Shown here: piece by piece, positions 8,469 through 17,155 of the stretch
How positions within the stretch are numbered: the first letter of the stretch is position 1
How the letters are laid out: each line of letters begins with the position of its first letter
Assembly: GCA_045654245.1 (NCBI GenBank)
Contig: JAZOMX010000009.1
Coordinates: 1 to 64,000 of the forward strand
DNA length: 64,000 nucleotides
Origin: UBA10677 sp045654245
Lineage (GTDB): Bacteria > Bacillota > Clostridia > Christensenellales > Pumilibacteraceae
Direction of reading: 5' to 3'
Translations under genes and position numbers: made by a program
Notes under the pieces: model-generated
What the model saw: only the letters and a program-made list of their open reading frames with translations
What the model was told of the DNA's origin: nothing
Database searches by the model: none

Positions 8469-10046
8469 ATGGCGACTGCGTTTACATCAAAATTTAATAC
8501 GCTCACGGATAGTAAATTCGAGTATTTAGTGCTCGAATCTGTTGACGTGGAAATTGATAAAGAAACGGTAGTCGTTAACCTTATTTATCCTGAAGAAAAA
8601 GAACAAGAAGTTATTGCGCAAAAAAAGACTATAACTGATGGTGTAGTAAGGGCTATGGGGCTTAAATCAACTTGCGTAGTTAAACTTACGAAAAGTCATT
8701 TCGATGCAGATTTTTTTAAGGCTAAATTTCTCGAATTTATCGACCAGTATCCTTCCGTTTCACCATTTGTTTTTGCGGATAGCATTAAGGTTGAACAATT
8801 AGATAAGTATGCTTTTGCTGTGAAAATCTCGGTTGATGAAGATATATTCGGATATATTACGGCTCGTAATCTTACCGCTGACGTGAAAAAAATGCTCGCA
8901 AGTTCGTATTGTGAGACGATTAGTTTTGAATTTTTGCCCGTTGCGGTAGAAAAACCAGATGCAATCGCTGAAGCCGAGGAGGCTCTTGCCTCGTACGTGT
9001 ATGAAACAAACGATGGACATTTCGTCATTCCGCAAAATGTTGAAGAGTTCGTTGGTAAAATAGTGTACGATAGGGCTGGATACATATGCGACGCTACTTG
9101 CGAACGCCAAAACGTGGTTTATTGTGGAAAGGTAAGTGAATTTACCGAGTGTGAGAGAAAGCCAAGAGAAGGCGAAACTACTACGAAGAAATTTTATAAA
9201 TTTACGCTTACTGACCCGACGGGAAATCTAAAATGCCTGTTTTTCCCGAGGAAGAAGAAAGACGGTACGGTGGAAACTGGAAATATCGTTAATCTTGAGA
9301 ACGGCAAAGACGTGGTCGTAAAGGGAAGTTTAACGGAAAATAAATTCCGTGGCGCGGTATCGTACGATATGTTCGTTCGTTCGATTTCGCTTTGTACCGT
9401 TCCAACTGAAGAATTCGTAATTAAGAAAAGCGAATTTAAGAGTGGAAAGGAGTACTTGTTCGTAAAGCCCGAGCCTTACGCCGAGCAAAAACAAGCAAAT
9501 ATTTTTGATATCGCCAAAGAACCCGCAAAATGGCTTAAGGGTAAAACTTTTTGCGTATTCGATATAGAGACTACGGGACTTGATAAAACACAATGCAAGA
9601 TTATTGAAATCGGAGCGGTAAAAGTCGTTGACGGACACTTGACTGAAAAGTTTTCTACTTTTATTGACCCTAGAGAACCGATAAGCGCAAGGATAACGGA
9701 ACTTACGTCTATATCCGACGCTACGGTTGCTGGTGCGCCTAAAATCGAGGACGTAATGCCTGACTTTTATAAGTTTGCCGAGGGGTGTACTTTGGTTGCG
9801 CATAACGCTGAATTCGACGTAGGCTTTATCGTTAGCGTAGGTAAAGGTTTGGGTATGGAGTTTAATCACCCCGTTGAAGACACGATGGCGATTGCGAGAA
9901 AATATTTCAAAGACGAGATGCGGAACGCAAAACTTGATACGGTCGTAAAATATTTTGGGCTTAAAAATGAACACGCTCATCGAGCGATTTACGACGCAAT
10001 AGCAACGGCGAAAGCGTTGATTATTATGGCAGAGCGTATAGAATAA
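8469..10046 (+). CDS. PolC-like N-terminal/OB region with a DEDDh 3'-5' exonuclease, no polymerase
   Basis: In Firmicutes the slot between ispG and rimP usually holds polC, the replicative DNA polymerase. Here the protein is only 525 aa. Residues 1-170 resemble a PolC N-terminal region. Residues about 215-310 look like an OB-fold (KFTLTDPTGNLKCLFF). Residues 355-525 are a DEDDh exonuclease: Exo I V-F-D365-I-E367-T-T-G, Exo II H-N-A-E-F-D450, Exo III H504-R-A-I-Y-D509. All catalytic acids and the His are intact. I find no PHP histidine motif and no polymerase palm, and no polymerase remnant after the stop. It may be a stand-alone nuclease or proofreading subunit derived from polC. The full polymerase may lie elsewhere. 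Confidence 0.8.
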   Translation: MATAFTSKFNTLTDSKFEYLVLESVDVEIDKETVVVNLIYPEEKEQEVIAQKKTITDGVVRAMGLKSTCVVKLTKSHFDADFFKAKFLEFIDQYPSVSPFVFADSIKVEQLDKYAFAVKISVDEDIFGYITARNLTADVKKMLASSYCETISFEFLPVAVEKPDAIAEAEEALASYVYETNDGHFVIPQNVEEFVGKIVYDRAGYICDATCERQNVVYCGKVSEFTECERKPREGETTTKKFYKFTLTDPTGNLKCLFFPRKKKDGTVETGNIVNLENGKDVVVKGSLTENKFRGAVSYDMFVRSISLCTVPTEEFVIKKSEFKSGKEYLFVKPEPYAEQKQANIFDIAKEPAKWLKGKTFCVFDIETTGLDKTQCKIIEIGAVKVVDGHLTEKFSTFIDPREPISARITELTSISDATVAGAPKIEDVMPDFYKFAEGCTLVAHNAEFDVGFIVSVGKGLGMEFNHPVEDTMAIARKYFKDEMRNAKLDTVVKYFGLKNEHAHRAIYDAIATAKALIIMAERIE

Positions 10047-10070
10047 ACTTATTTTTATAAAAAATAAGTG

Positions 10071-10117
10071 GAAAACGCTTGAAAACGCTTGCGGTTTTAG
10101 TGTTTATGTGATATAAT
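10071..10117 (+). promoter_or_regulatory. sigma-A promoter of rimP-nusA operon, with tandem 10-mers upstream
   Basis: TTGCGG (10089-10094), 17-bp spacer, TATAAT (10112-10117) with extended -10 TGA. GAAAACGCTT is repeated exactly in tandem at 10071-10080 and 10081-10090, the second copy overlapping the -35. The repeat could be an activator or repressor site. Confidence 0.75.
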
Positions 10118-10144
10118 CAAAACGATGAATATAGGCTACGGTAG

Positions 10145-10174
10145 TTGAGAGTGGACGGAACGGTCCGCTCTCAA
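10145..10174 (+). promoter_or_regulatory. leader hairpin upstream of rimP
   Basis: A 12-bp stem (10145-10156 with 10163-10174, one G-T pair) with a 6-nt loop GGAACG. No T-run follows; TAAGGAGG comes 7 nt later. It may stabilise the mRNA or be a protein-binding site. The nusA leader of other bacteria is often regulated. Confidence 0.5.
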
Positions 10175-10193
10175 TTGATGTAAGGAGGTTGTA

Positions 10194-10652
10194 TTGAAAA
10201 TTACGGAATCCGTAAAAGAAAAGATTTCTCCGCTCGTAACCGAAATGGGATACGAAATCGTTGACGTGGAATTTGAGAAAAAATACGGCGACGATAACTT
10301 AACGGTTTTTATTGATATCCCGTCGGGAGTGAGTTTGGACGACTGCGAAAAAGTGCATAACGCAATCGACCCGTTGCTTGACGAGCTAGACCCAACGAAC
10401 GGAAAACCTTATATACTAAACGTTTCGTCGCCAGGACTGGATAGACCGTTTAAGACTCAACGCGACTTTGAGCGCAACTATGGAAAAGAAGTTGAGATTA
10501 AACTATATGCGCCTATGAAAGGAAAGAAACTTTTTGAGGGCGTTTTGGTGGAGAGAAATGAAAATACGCTTACCTTAGAAATATCGGGCGAGCAAATCAA
10601 ACTTGAAAACAGTAAAATAGCACTAGCAAGACCGCTAGTAAAATTCGAATAG
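10194..10652 (+). CDS. rimP: ribosome maturation factor RimP
   Basis: RimP helps assemble the 30S subunit, near S19 and S12. The 152-residue protein has the family blocks E-x-G-Y-E-x-V-D-V-E, D-x-P-x-G-V-x-L-D-D-C-E and the strongly conserved Y-x-L-N-V-S-S-P-G-L-D-R-P motif. It uses a TTG start 5 nt behind TAAGGAGGT. First gene of the rimP-nusA-rnpM-rplGA-infB-rbfA operon. Confidence 0.95.
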   Translation: MKITESVKEKISPLVTEMGYEIVDVEFEKKYGDDNLTVFIDIPSGVSLDDCEKVHNAIDPLLDELDPTNGKPYILNVSSPGLDRPFKTQRDFERNYGKEVEIKLYAPMKGKKLFEGVLVERNENTLTLEISGEQIKLENSKIALARPLVKFE

Positions 10653-10671
10653 AAGAGGAGATTAAAGAAAA

Positions 10672-11811
10672 ATGACAAGCAAAGATTTTTTCCTTGCGTT
10701 AGAGGAACTTGAAAGAAGTAAAAATATTAAAAAGTCGGTGTTTATTGAAGCGCTCGAAACGGCGCTCGCGATTGCATATAAAAAGCAATCGGGAACGGCA
10801 AAGGCTATTGAAGTTAAGTTAGTGCCCGAGAAAAATTCTATTAAAATTATCGCTTACCAAACCGTAGTTGAGGTTGTTGAAGATAGAGAAACGCAAATTT
10901 CGCTTGAGGACGCTCGTCTTATCGACAAAAAATACAAGGTAGGAGATAGAGTGACTGAGGAAGTTAATTCCAAGGAAATCGCTCGTATTCCTGCGCAGAC
11001 TGCTCGTCAAGTAATTATGCAAAAACTTCGCGAGGTTGAGACTATGAACACCGTTTCCGAGCTCGCTGAAAAAGAGGGCGAACTTATTACTTGCAAGATT
11101 AGAAGTATCGAAAATGGAAACGTTAATATCGAGATTAACCGTAACGTAACGGCGATGCTAATGCCCCAAGACCAGTCTCCTAACGACAAATACGTGGTTG
11201 GCGGTATGGTAAAGGTTTACGTTAAGAAGACTAAAGCCGGAGCAAAAGGACCTCAAGTTATGGTTTCGCGTACCGTACCTGGACTAGTAAAGAGACTTTT
11301 TGAAATCGAAGTTCCCGAGATTGCAAGCGGACACGTTGCGATTAAAGCAATCGTTCGTGAGGCTGGATATCGTACCAAAATGGCGGTATATAGTGAAGAC
11401 CCCGGTATTGATGCGGTTGGCGCTTGTGTAGGAAATAGAGGTATGCGTGTAGGCGCTATCGTTTCCGAACTAGGCGGAGAGAAAATCGACATTATACCTT
11501 GGTGTCCTGACACTCTCGAGTTTATTGCTCGCGCACTCTCGCCCGCTAAAGTTCTTATGGTTCAAGTGAACGACGACGAACATTCTGCAAAAGTCGTAGT
11601 TATGGACGATATGCTCTCGCTTGCAATCGGTAAAGACGGTCAAAATGCTAGACTTGCCGCTAAACTTACGGGCTGGAAAATTGACGTTAAGCCATACTCC
11701 GCTATGAAGAACGAGGAAGAGGAAGAAGAGGTAATCGAGGAAGTTCAGCCGATTAGCGACGAAACTTTTGAAGAAGACATTTTCGACGAGGACCTCGGTG
11801 AACTCAACTAA
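10672..11811 (+). CDS. nusA: transcription termination/antitermination factor NusA
   Basis: NusA binds RNA polymerase and nascent RNA and affects pausing and termination. The 379-residue protein has the N-terminal polymerase-binding domain, an S1 domain (about residues 135-200), and two KH domains with V-G-A-C-V-G-x-R-G-x-R and A-I-G-K-D-G-Q-N-A-R-L-A. An acidic tail follows and there are no C-terminal acidic repeats of the proteobacterial type, as usual in Firmicutes. GAGGAG precedes the ATG. Confidence 0.96.
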   Translation: MTSKDFFLALEELERSKNIKKSVFIEALETALAIAYKKQSGTAKAIEVKLVPEKNSIKIIAYQTVVEVVEDRETQISLEDARLIDKKYKVGDRVTEEVNSKEIARIPAQTARQVIMQKLREVETMNTVSELAEKEGELITCKIRSIENGNVNIEINRNVTAMLMPQDQSPNDKYVVGGMVKVYVKKTKAGAKGPQVMVSRTVPGLVKRLFEIEVPEIASGHVAIKAIVREAGYRTKMAVYSEDPGIDAVGACVGNRGMRVGAIVSELGGEKIDIIPWCPDTLEFIARALSPAKVLMVQVNDDEHSAKVVVMDDMLSLAIGKDGQNARLAAKLTGWKIDVKPYSAMKNEEEEEEVIEEVQPISDETFEEDIFDEDLGELN

Positions 11812-11812
11812 T

Positions 11813-12085
11813 ATGAAGGATTCAAAAAAGCCACAAAGAATGTGTATTGCTTGTAAGGCGATGAAGGATAAAAAGGAACTTTTGCGTATCGTCAAAACGC
11901 CGGAAGGAGAGATTGAACTTGACTTTACTTCCAAAAAGAACGGAAGAGGTGCGTACGTTTGTAAGGACCTTGAGTGCATATCAAAGTGCAGAAAGGGAAA
12001 GATACTCAACAGAGCCTTTCATCAAGAAATAAGTGATGATGTTTATAAAAAACTAGAAGAGGATTATAGCGTTGGTACAAGATAA
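11813..12085 (+). CDS. rnpM: YlxR family RNA-binding protein (RnpM)
   Basis: A 90-residue YlxR-family protein; members bind nucleic acid and the Bacillus subtilis protein has been reported to modulate RNase P. The family blocks R-M-C-I-A-C and G-R-G-A-Y-V-C are present. I choose the ATG at 11813, 1 nt after the nusA stop; a start at 11768 inside nusA would add residues unlike the family. No separate ribosome-binding site is obvious, so coupling to nusA is likely. Confidence 0.9.
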   Translation: MKDSKKPQRMCIACKAMKDKKELLRIVKTPEGEIELDFTSKKNGRGAYVCKDLECISKCRKGKILNRAFHQEISDDVYKKLEEDYSVGTR

Positions 12086-12389
12086 GGTCGTAACCTTGGT
12101 TGGCTTTGCAATCCGAGCGGGAAAAATTATTTTCGGTATGGATTCGATTTTGCGCAACCATAAGAAAAAAGGTCTTATTATCGTATGCAAAAGTTTAAGC
12201 GAGGGCTCGAGAGACCGCCTAGTTAAACAGGTAGGAAACACTAAAGTCGTGTTGAGTCGAGTAACTCCCGTGAGTGAACTTACGCATAGAGAAGGCTGTA
12301 AAGTAATTGCTATTACGGATAAACAGATGGCGCAAGCCATACTGGACAATATGAATGGAAACTATCAGGTTATTACGGAGGTAAAGTAA
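12072..12389 (+). CDS. rplGA: L7Ae/YlxQ-type RNA-binding protein
   Basis: A 105-residue protein of the L7Ae/L30e/S12e fold, the YlxQ homologue found between ylxR and infB in Firmicutes. L7Ae proteins recognise kink-turn RNA; the cellular target of YlxQ is not settled. The core L-V-G-F-A-I-R-A-G-K-I-I-F-G and the conserved G-S-R-D and I-A-I-T-D blocks fit. The TTG start overlaps the ylxR homologue by 14 nt. Confidence 0.87.
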   Translation: MVQDKVVTLVGFAIRAGKIIFGMDSILRNHKKKGLIIVCKSLSEGSRDRLVKQVGNTKVVLSRVTPVSELTHREGCKVIAITDKQMAQAILDNMNGNYQVITEVK

Positions 12390-15008
12390 TTGGAAGAAGT
12401 CAAGAATAAAGCAACCGAGGAAAAAACCGAGGCTTTTGCTAATATCAAAAAGGTAAATTCTTTGACGAATGCAGATAATAAGGAATCGTTTGGCGCGTTA
12501 AACGCAAAGTATAAAGAAACTTTGCGTAAGATTGATTCCGTATTTTCTATGTTTAAAAAACGTAATGCTGAAAAAGAAAAGGCGATGCGTGAGGCTGAGG
12601 AAAAGGCAAAATTAGCCGTACAAGAAGAGGTTAAAGCGCCTCCCGTAGTGGAAGTAACCGAGAAACCTGCGCCTCCCGTAGAAAAGCCAAAGGCTCCGGA
12701 AAAACCCGCAAATGAAGAGGTAATCGAGCCTGCAAAGAAACAAGAGAAGGCGGAAAAGCCCAAAGAGAACAACGTGCGCACCGTGGTTTTTGAGCCTGCG
12801 CCTGATGTTAAACCGACTCCGCCGACACCTAGTTTCGTTCGCGGAATGTATACGCCTCCGCCTATGCCTGTAAGCAAGCCCCCTCAAAAGACGGGCAAGC
12901 AACCCTTCCAGCGCGGACAAGGAACGCCTAACGCTCGTCCTCAAGGACAGGGTGATTTTAAGCGTAATGCAGGAGCGGGCGTTCAAGGTGGACAAAAGCC
13001 GAATCAAGCCTCGGCTCGTCCTTCAGTAGGCGCTAAACCTGCTCCTATGCCGATTGCTCCCACTAAAACGACTAGAAGGGAGAACGATAAGAAGAAAGAT
13101 TTCAATAAGCCTGAAGATAAGAAGACAATGAATAAGCGTACCCTTATTCGTAAAGGCTTTATTACCGACGATATCGGTGAAGAAAGAATGGGTACGAGAA
13201 AACTCAAGACTGCAAAGAAGGCTAAACCCGTAGTTGCTCCTGCTCCTATCAAGATTGAAAAGGCAGTTATTACTACCGAAAACCTTACCGTAAAGATTTT
13301 GAGTGAAAAAATCGGTAAAACCGCTCAAGAGATTATAAAACAACTAATGCTCTTGGGTATTATGACCAACATTAACGGCGTAGTTGATTTCCAAACTATG
13401 GAACTCGTTGCGAACGAACTTGGCGTTGAACTAGAACTTAAACTCGAACAAACCAAGGAAGAGCAACTTGAACAAATGCACGAAGAGGTTGACGACGAGA
13501 AAGACCTCGTTACTCGTCCTCCGATTATTACCGTTATGGGACACGTTGACCACGGTAAAACTTCGCTTTTGGATGCTATCCGTAAAACTACCGTTGCTGC
13601 AGGCGAGGCTGGTGGAATTACTCAGCATATCGGTGCTTACTCCGTAGTTTGCAAGGGAGAGAAGATTACGTTCCTTGATACCCCCGGACACGAAGCGTTT
13701 ACCGAAATGCGTGCAAGAGGAACTAACGTAACTGATATTGCAGTGCTTATCGTTGCTGCAGACGACGGCGTAATGCCTCAAACGGTTGAGTCGATTAACC
13801 ACGCAAAGGCTGCTAAAGTTCCCGTAATCGTTGCAATCAACAAGATTGATAAACCTGCTGCAAATATCGACAAAGTTAAGCAAGCGCTTACCGAGTATGA
13901 CCTCGTTCCTGAGGAATGGGGCGGAGACACGATTATGGTGCCTATTTCGGCAAAATCGGGTGAAGGAATTGATAAATTGCTCGAAATGATATTGTTCCTT
14001 GCCGAGTATAACAATTACCGTGCTAATCCTAAACGCGCGGCAAGAGGCTCTATCGTTGAGAGTAAACTCGATAAAGGTAAAGGTCCTATCGCGAATATTA
14101 TCGTTCTTAACGGAACTTTGCGCGTAGGTGATTACGTAGTATCGGGAATGACCAGTGGTAGAATTAGAGGTATGGTTGACGATAAGGGACGCGCGGTAAA
14201 AGAAGCGCCTCCGTCAACTCCCGTTTCCGTTCTTGGATTCTCCGAAGTACCTAACGCTGGCGACGGAATTTACGTCGTTGATGATGAAAAGACTGCTAAG
14301 CAAATTATCGCAGAGCGTACTGCAAAATTGAAGAACGAACAAGCAAATCAAGGACAAAAGATTACGCTTGACGACGTGTTTACCAAGATTAGCGAAGGTC
14401 AAATGAAGGAACTTAATATCCTTATTAAGGCTGACGTACAAGGTTCGGTTGAGGCTCTAAAATCGTCGCTTGAGAAATTAAGTAACGACGAAGTTAAGGT
14501 CGTAGTAGTTCACGGTGGCGTTGGTGCGATTAACAAGTCCGACCTAATGCTAGCAGGCGTATCTAACGCAATTATTATCGGATTTAACGTTCGCCCTGAT
14601 AGTGAATCCAAGGCTCTTGCCGAAAGTACTGGCGTAGATATTAAACTTTATAACATCATCTATGAGGCAATCGACGACGTAGAGGCTGCTATGAAGGGCT
14701 TGGTTGCGCCCAAGTATACCGAAAGCATTACTGGTAGAGCGCAAATTAGAAACGTTATCAAGATTTCGGGTGTTGGAGCAGTTGCCGGATGTTACGTTCT
14801 TAACGGAAAACTCGTTAGAAATGCAAAAGTTCGTATTTATCGTAACGACGTAGTAATCTTTGACGGTGCAATTGCTGGTCTTAAGAGATTTAAAGACGAC
14901 GTTAAGGAAGTTTCGGCTGGTTACGAGTGTGGACTAAGTTTCGACAACTTTATCGACTTTGCTGAAAACGACGAAGTAGAGGCTTACGTTCTCGAGGCTC
15001 AAAAATAA
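12390..15008 (+). CDS. infB: translation initiation factor IF-2
   Basis: IF-2 is the GTPase that brings fMet-tRNA to the 30S subunit. The 872-residue protein has a long low-complexity N-terminal segment (about residues 1-290, rich in Lys, Pro, Glu and Ala), an IF2N helix domain (about 295-345) and the GTPase domain with G-H-V-D-H-G-K-T (about 387-394), D-T-P-G-H-E and N-K-I-D. Domains II-IV follow. It uses a TTG start directly after the previous stop, with GGAGGT 6 nt upstream. Confidence 0.97.
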   Translation: MEEVKNKATEEKTEAFANIKKVNSLTNADNKESFGALNAKYKETLRKIDSVFSMFKKRNAEKEKAMREAEEKAKLAVQEEVKAPPVVEVTEKPAPPVEKPKAPEKPANEEVIEPAKKQEKAEKPKENNVRTVVFEPAPDVKPTPPTPSFVRGMYTPPPMPVSKPPQKTGKQPFQRGQGTPNARPQGQGDFKRNAGAGVQGGQKPNQASARPSVGAKPAPMPIAPTKTTRRENDKKKDFNKPEDKKTMNKRTLIRKGFITDDIGEERMGTRKLKTAKKAKPVVAPAPIKIEKAVITTENLTVKILSEKIGKTAQEIIKQLMLLGIMTNINGVVDFQTMELVANELGVELELKLEQTKEEQLEQMHEEVDDEKDLVTRPPIITVMGHVDHGKTSLLDAIRKTTVAAGEAGGITQHIGAYSVVCKGEKITFLDTPGHEAFTEMRARGTNVTDIAVLIVAADDGVMPQTVESINHAKAAKVPVIVAINKIDKPAANIDKVKQALTEYDLVPEEWGGDTIMVPISAKSGEGIDKLLEMILFLAEYNNYRANPKRAARGSIVESKLDKGKGPIANIIVLNGTLRVGDYVVSGMTSGRIRGMVDDKGRAVKEAPPSTPVSVLGFSEVPNAGDGIYVVDDEKTAKQIIAERTAKLKNEQANQGQKITLDDVFTKISEGQMKELNILIKADVQGSVEALKSSLEKLSNDEVKVVVVHGGVGAINKSDLMLAGVSNAIIIGFNVRPDSESKALAESTGVDIKLYNIIYEAIDDVEAAMKGLVAPKYTESITGRAQIRNVIKISGVGAVAGCYVLNGKLVRNAKVRIYRNDVVIFDGAIAGLKRFKDDVKEVSAGYECGLSFDNFIDFAENDEVEAYVLEAQK

Positions 15009-15018
15009 CGGAGAAATT

Positions 15019-15375
15019 ATGAGTTTTAGAATTGATAGACTCAATAATGAAATGCGTAAAGTTATCGCAGAAGTTATTGATAACAAAATTAAAGACCCTC
15101 GTAAGACTGAAATGGTAAGCGTAACTTCCGTTTCGGTTGCTAAAGACCTTAAAACTGCGAAGGTTTATTTGTCGGTTTTTGGTAACGCAGAGAAAATTCA
15201 AACGACTTTCGACGCCGTTGTAAACGCAGCGGGCTTCGTTAGAAAAGAACTTTCGATTGCGTTTAGAGAATTGCGTAGTGTTCCTGCGCTTGAATTTAGA
15301 CTTGATAACTCGATGGAGTATAGTAATAAAATCGAGGCTATCATTGAGGAAATCAAAAACAATGACAATAATTGA
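15019..15375 (+). CDS. rbfA: 30S ribosome-binding factor A
   Basis: RbfA binds immature 30S subunits and is needed for 16S rRNA 5'-end maturation. The 118-residue protein has the small KH-like fold of the family with R-x-x-R/N-x-x-M-x-K-V-I-A-E-V-I, D-P-R, V-S-V-x-x-D-L-x-x-A-x-V-Y and the P-x-L-E-F-R-L-D block. The end overlaps nrnA by 14 nt. Confidence 0.96.
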   Translation: MSFRIDRLNNEMRKVIAEVIDNKIKDPRKTEMVSVTSVSVAKDLKTAKVYLSVFGNAEKIQTTFDAVVNAAGFVRKELSIAFRELRSVPALEFRLDNSMEYSNKIEAIIEEIKNNDNN

Positions 15376-16300
15376 CAGAATACGAAAAGCAGAAACGATT
15401 TTAATCGTTTGCCATATCCGCCCGGACGGGGATTGCCTCGGGGCGGGTTTTTCGCTTAAAAAAGTAGCCGAAAATCTTGGTAAAAAGGTTGATTTTGTAA
15501 GTGATAGTGATAAGCCGAGACAGTACGCCTTTATCGACGGATACGAAACGCTAAATGAAAAGTGTTACGATAAGTATGACCTTGGTATTGCCGTGGATTG
15601 TGGGGACGATGCAAGACTCGGAAAATACTTGCTCCCGTTTAAGAAATGTCAATATACGATAAATATCGACCATCACGGCACTAACAATCATTTTGCGAAA
15701 GAGAATATCGTAGAACCATATACTAGCAGTACTTGTGAAATGGTGTTTAAACTTCTAGAAAACGAGAACGTAATAGACGGCGAAATCGCTACTTTGTTAT
15801 ACCTCGGTCTTTCTACTGATACTGGTAACTTTATGCATACGAACACCTCTTCGAGCGCGCTTATGGTGGCGTCAAAACTTCTTTCGCTTGGCGCGGACCT
15901 ACAAAAAATCGTTAACGGATTTTATAAAAATAACACGAAGAATAAACTTGCTTTAATATCGAAAGCGCTTTCTTCTATGCGTTTTTTCCACGACGACGAG
16001 GTCGTAGTTATTACGATTACGGCAAAAGATTTAACAAATTGCGGTTGCGTAATGGCTGATACCGAGGGTATAATAGATTACGGAATGAGTATCGGTTCGG
16101 TAAAAGCGGCAATTTGTATGACTGAGCAAAGGGAGCGTAGTTATAAGGTAAGTTTTCGCTCTAAAGAACCCGACGTGGCTCTTGCCGCTGGTGTTTTTGG
16201 TGGCGGTGGACATAAAATGGCGGCAGGTTGCGTGGCTAACGGCTATTACGAAGACGTAGTAAGAAAAGTGGTTAAAGCGGTAACTGACGGAATGAACTAA
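15362..16300 (+). CDS. nrnA: DHH/DHHA1 phosphoesterase, NrnA-type oligoribonuclease/pAp phosphatase
   Basis: NrnA degrades very short RNAs and 3',5'-phosphoadenosine (pAp). The 312-residue protein shows R-P-D22-G-D24 metal ligands, V-D-C-G-D-D, the N-I-D-H-H-G motif that names the family, and the DHHA1 substrate-binding G-G-G-G-H-K-M-A-A-G near the C-terminus. I start at the ATG at 15362, which gives the usual length and aligned first motif; a longer in-frame start at 15257 lies inside rbfA. Confidence 0.94.
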   Translation: MTIIDRIRKAETILIVCHIRPDGDCLGAGFSLKKVAENLGKKVDFVSDSDKPRQYAFIDGYETLNEKCYDKYDLGIAVDCGDDARLGKYLLPFKKCQYTINIDHHGTNNHFAKENIVEPYTSSTCEMVFKLLENENVIDGEIATLLYLGLSTDTGNFMHTNTSSSALMVASKLLSLGADLQKIVNGFYKNNTKNKLALISKALSSMRFFHDDEVVVITITAKDLTNCGCVMADTEGIIDYGMSIGSVKAAICMTEQRERSYKVSFRSKEPDVALAAGVFGGGGHKMAAGCVANGYYEDVVRKVVKAVTDGMN

Positions 16301-17154
16301 TGAAAGGACTTATTAACTTAAACAAACCTAAGACTTGGACTAGCCGTGACGCTGTAAATAAGGTTCGTAACGCTTTGCATATAAAAGAAATCGGACATAT
16401 GGGAACACTAGACCCGCAAGGAGAGGGCGTTCTACTTATCGGTATTGGCAAAGCAACTAGACTTTTTGATGCTATGCTGAAAAAGGACAAGGTGTATGAG
16501 GCGGAGTTCGCTTTCGGTTATGAAACGGATACTCTTGACGGAGACGGAACGGTCGTTGATAGAACCGATAATATTCCGTCATTAGAGCAGATTGAAAAAA
16601 CGCTACCTTCTTTACAAGGAAAAGTAATGCAAATGCCACCTGCGTATAGTGCGAAAAGCGTTAACGGAGTAAGAGCGTACGACCTTGCTAGGCGAGGAGT
16701 TAAAGTGGAACTAAATCCGTCGGAAGTCGAAATTTTTTCGATTTCGCTTAAAGAGAAAACTGCGGAGAATACTTATAAAGTTTTAGTTCATTGTTCGGCT
16801 GGAACTTACATAAGAAGTATTTGTAGAGACTTAGCGTATGCGCTCGGCTCACTCGCAACTATGGTGTCAATTAAGCGTTTGCGCGCAGGAAAATTTTGCG
16901 TAGAGGATAGCGTAACTATTGACGAGGTAATCAGCCTTGGCGAGAAAGTTATTATTCCTCTCGAGGAGGCGCTTGCCGATTACCCGTCGCTTATCGTGAG
17001 TGACGAAAATTACGATAAACTTCGTAATGGAATTAAGTTAGAATTTTCTACTTACCCACCGTCGCCGTTCACGGTTTATTGCAAAAACGAGTTGTTTGGG
17101 CTTGGCGAAGTGGAAAATGGAAAACTAAAAATTAAAACTTATTTAAGGGACTAA
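16300..17154 (+). CDS. truB: tRNA pseudouridine-55 synthase
   Basis: TruB converts U55 of the tRNA T-loop to pseudouridine. The 284-residue protein begins G-L-I-N-L-N-K-P and contains the catalytic motif G-H-x-G-T-L-D-P-x-G-E-G-V-L, in which the Asp is the nucleophile, plus P-P-A-Y-S-A-K-S-V-N-G-x-R-A-Y and G-T-Y-I-R-S-I-C-R-D-L. It overlaps nrnA by 1 nt. Confidence 0.97.
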   Translation: MKGLINLNKPKTWTSRDAVNKVRNALHIKEIGHMGTLDPQGEGVLLIGIGKATRLFDAMLKKDKVYEAEFAFGYETDTLDGDGTVVDRTDNIPSLEQIEKTLPSLQGKVMQMPPAYSAKSVNGVRAYDLARRGVKVELNPSEVEIFSISLKEKTAENTYKVLVHCSAGTYIRSICRDLAYALGSLATMVSIKRLRAGKFCVEDSVTIDEVISLGEKVIIPLEEALADYPSLIVSDENYDKLRNGIKLEFSTYPPSPFTVYCKNELFGLGEVENGKLKIKTYLRD

Positions 17155-17155
17155 A

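Noticed and set aside
9330..9980. Minus-strand frame of 216 codons opposite the PolC-like exonuclease gene
   Set aside because: It lies entirely within the exonuclease gene, whose catalytic motifs are in the plus frame.
10047..10068. AT-rich hairpin (CTTATTTTT / AAAAAATAAG) as terminator of the PolC-like gene
   Set aside because: The stem is almost all A-T and no T-run follows; too weak to list as a terminator.
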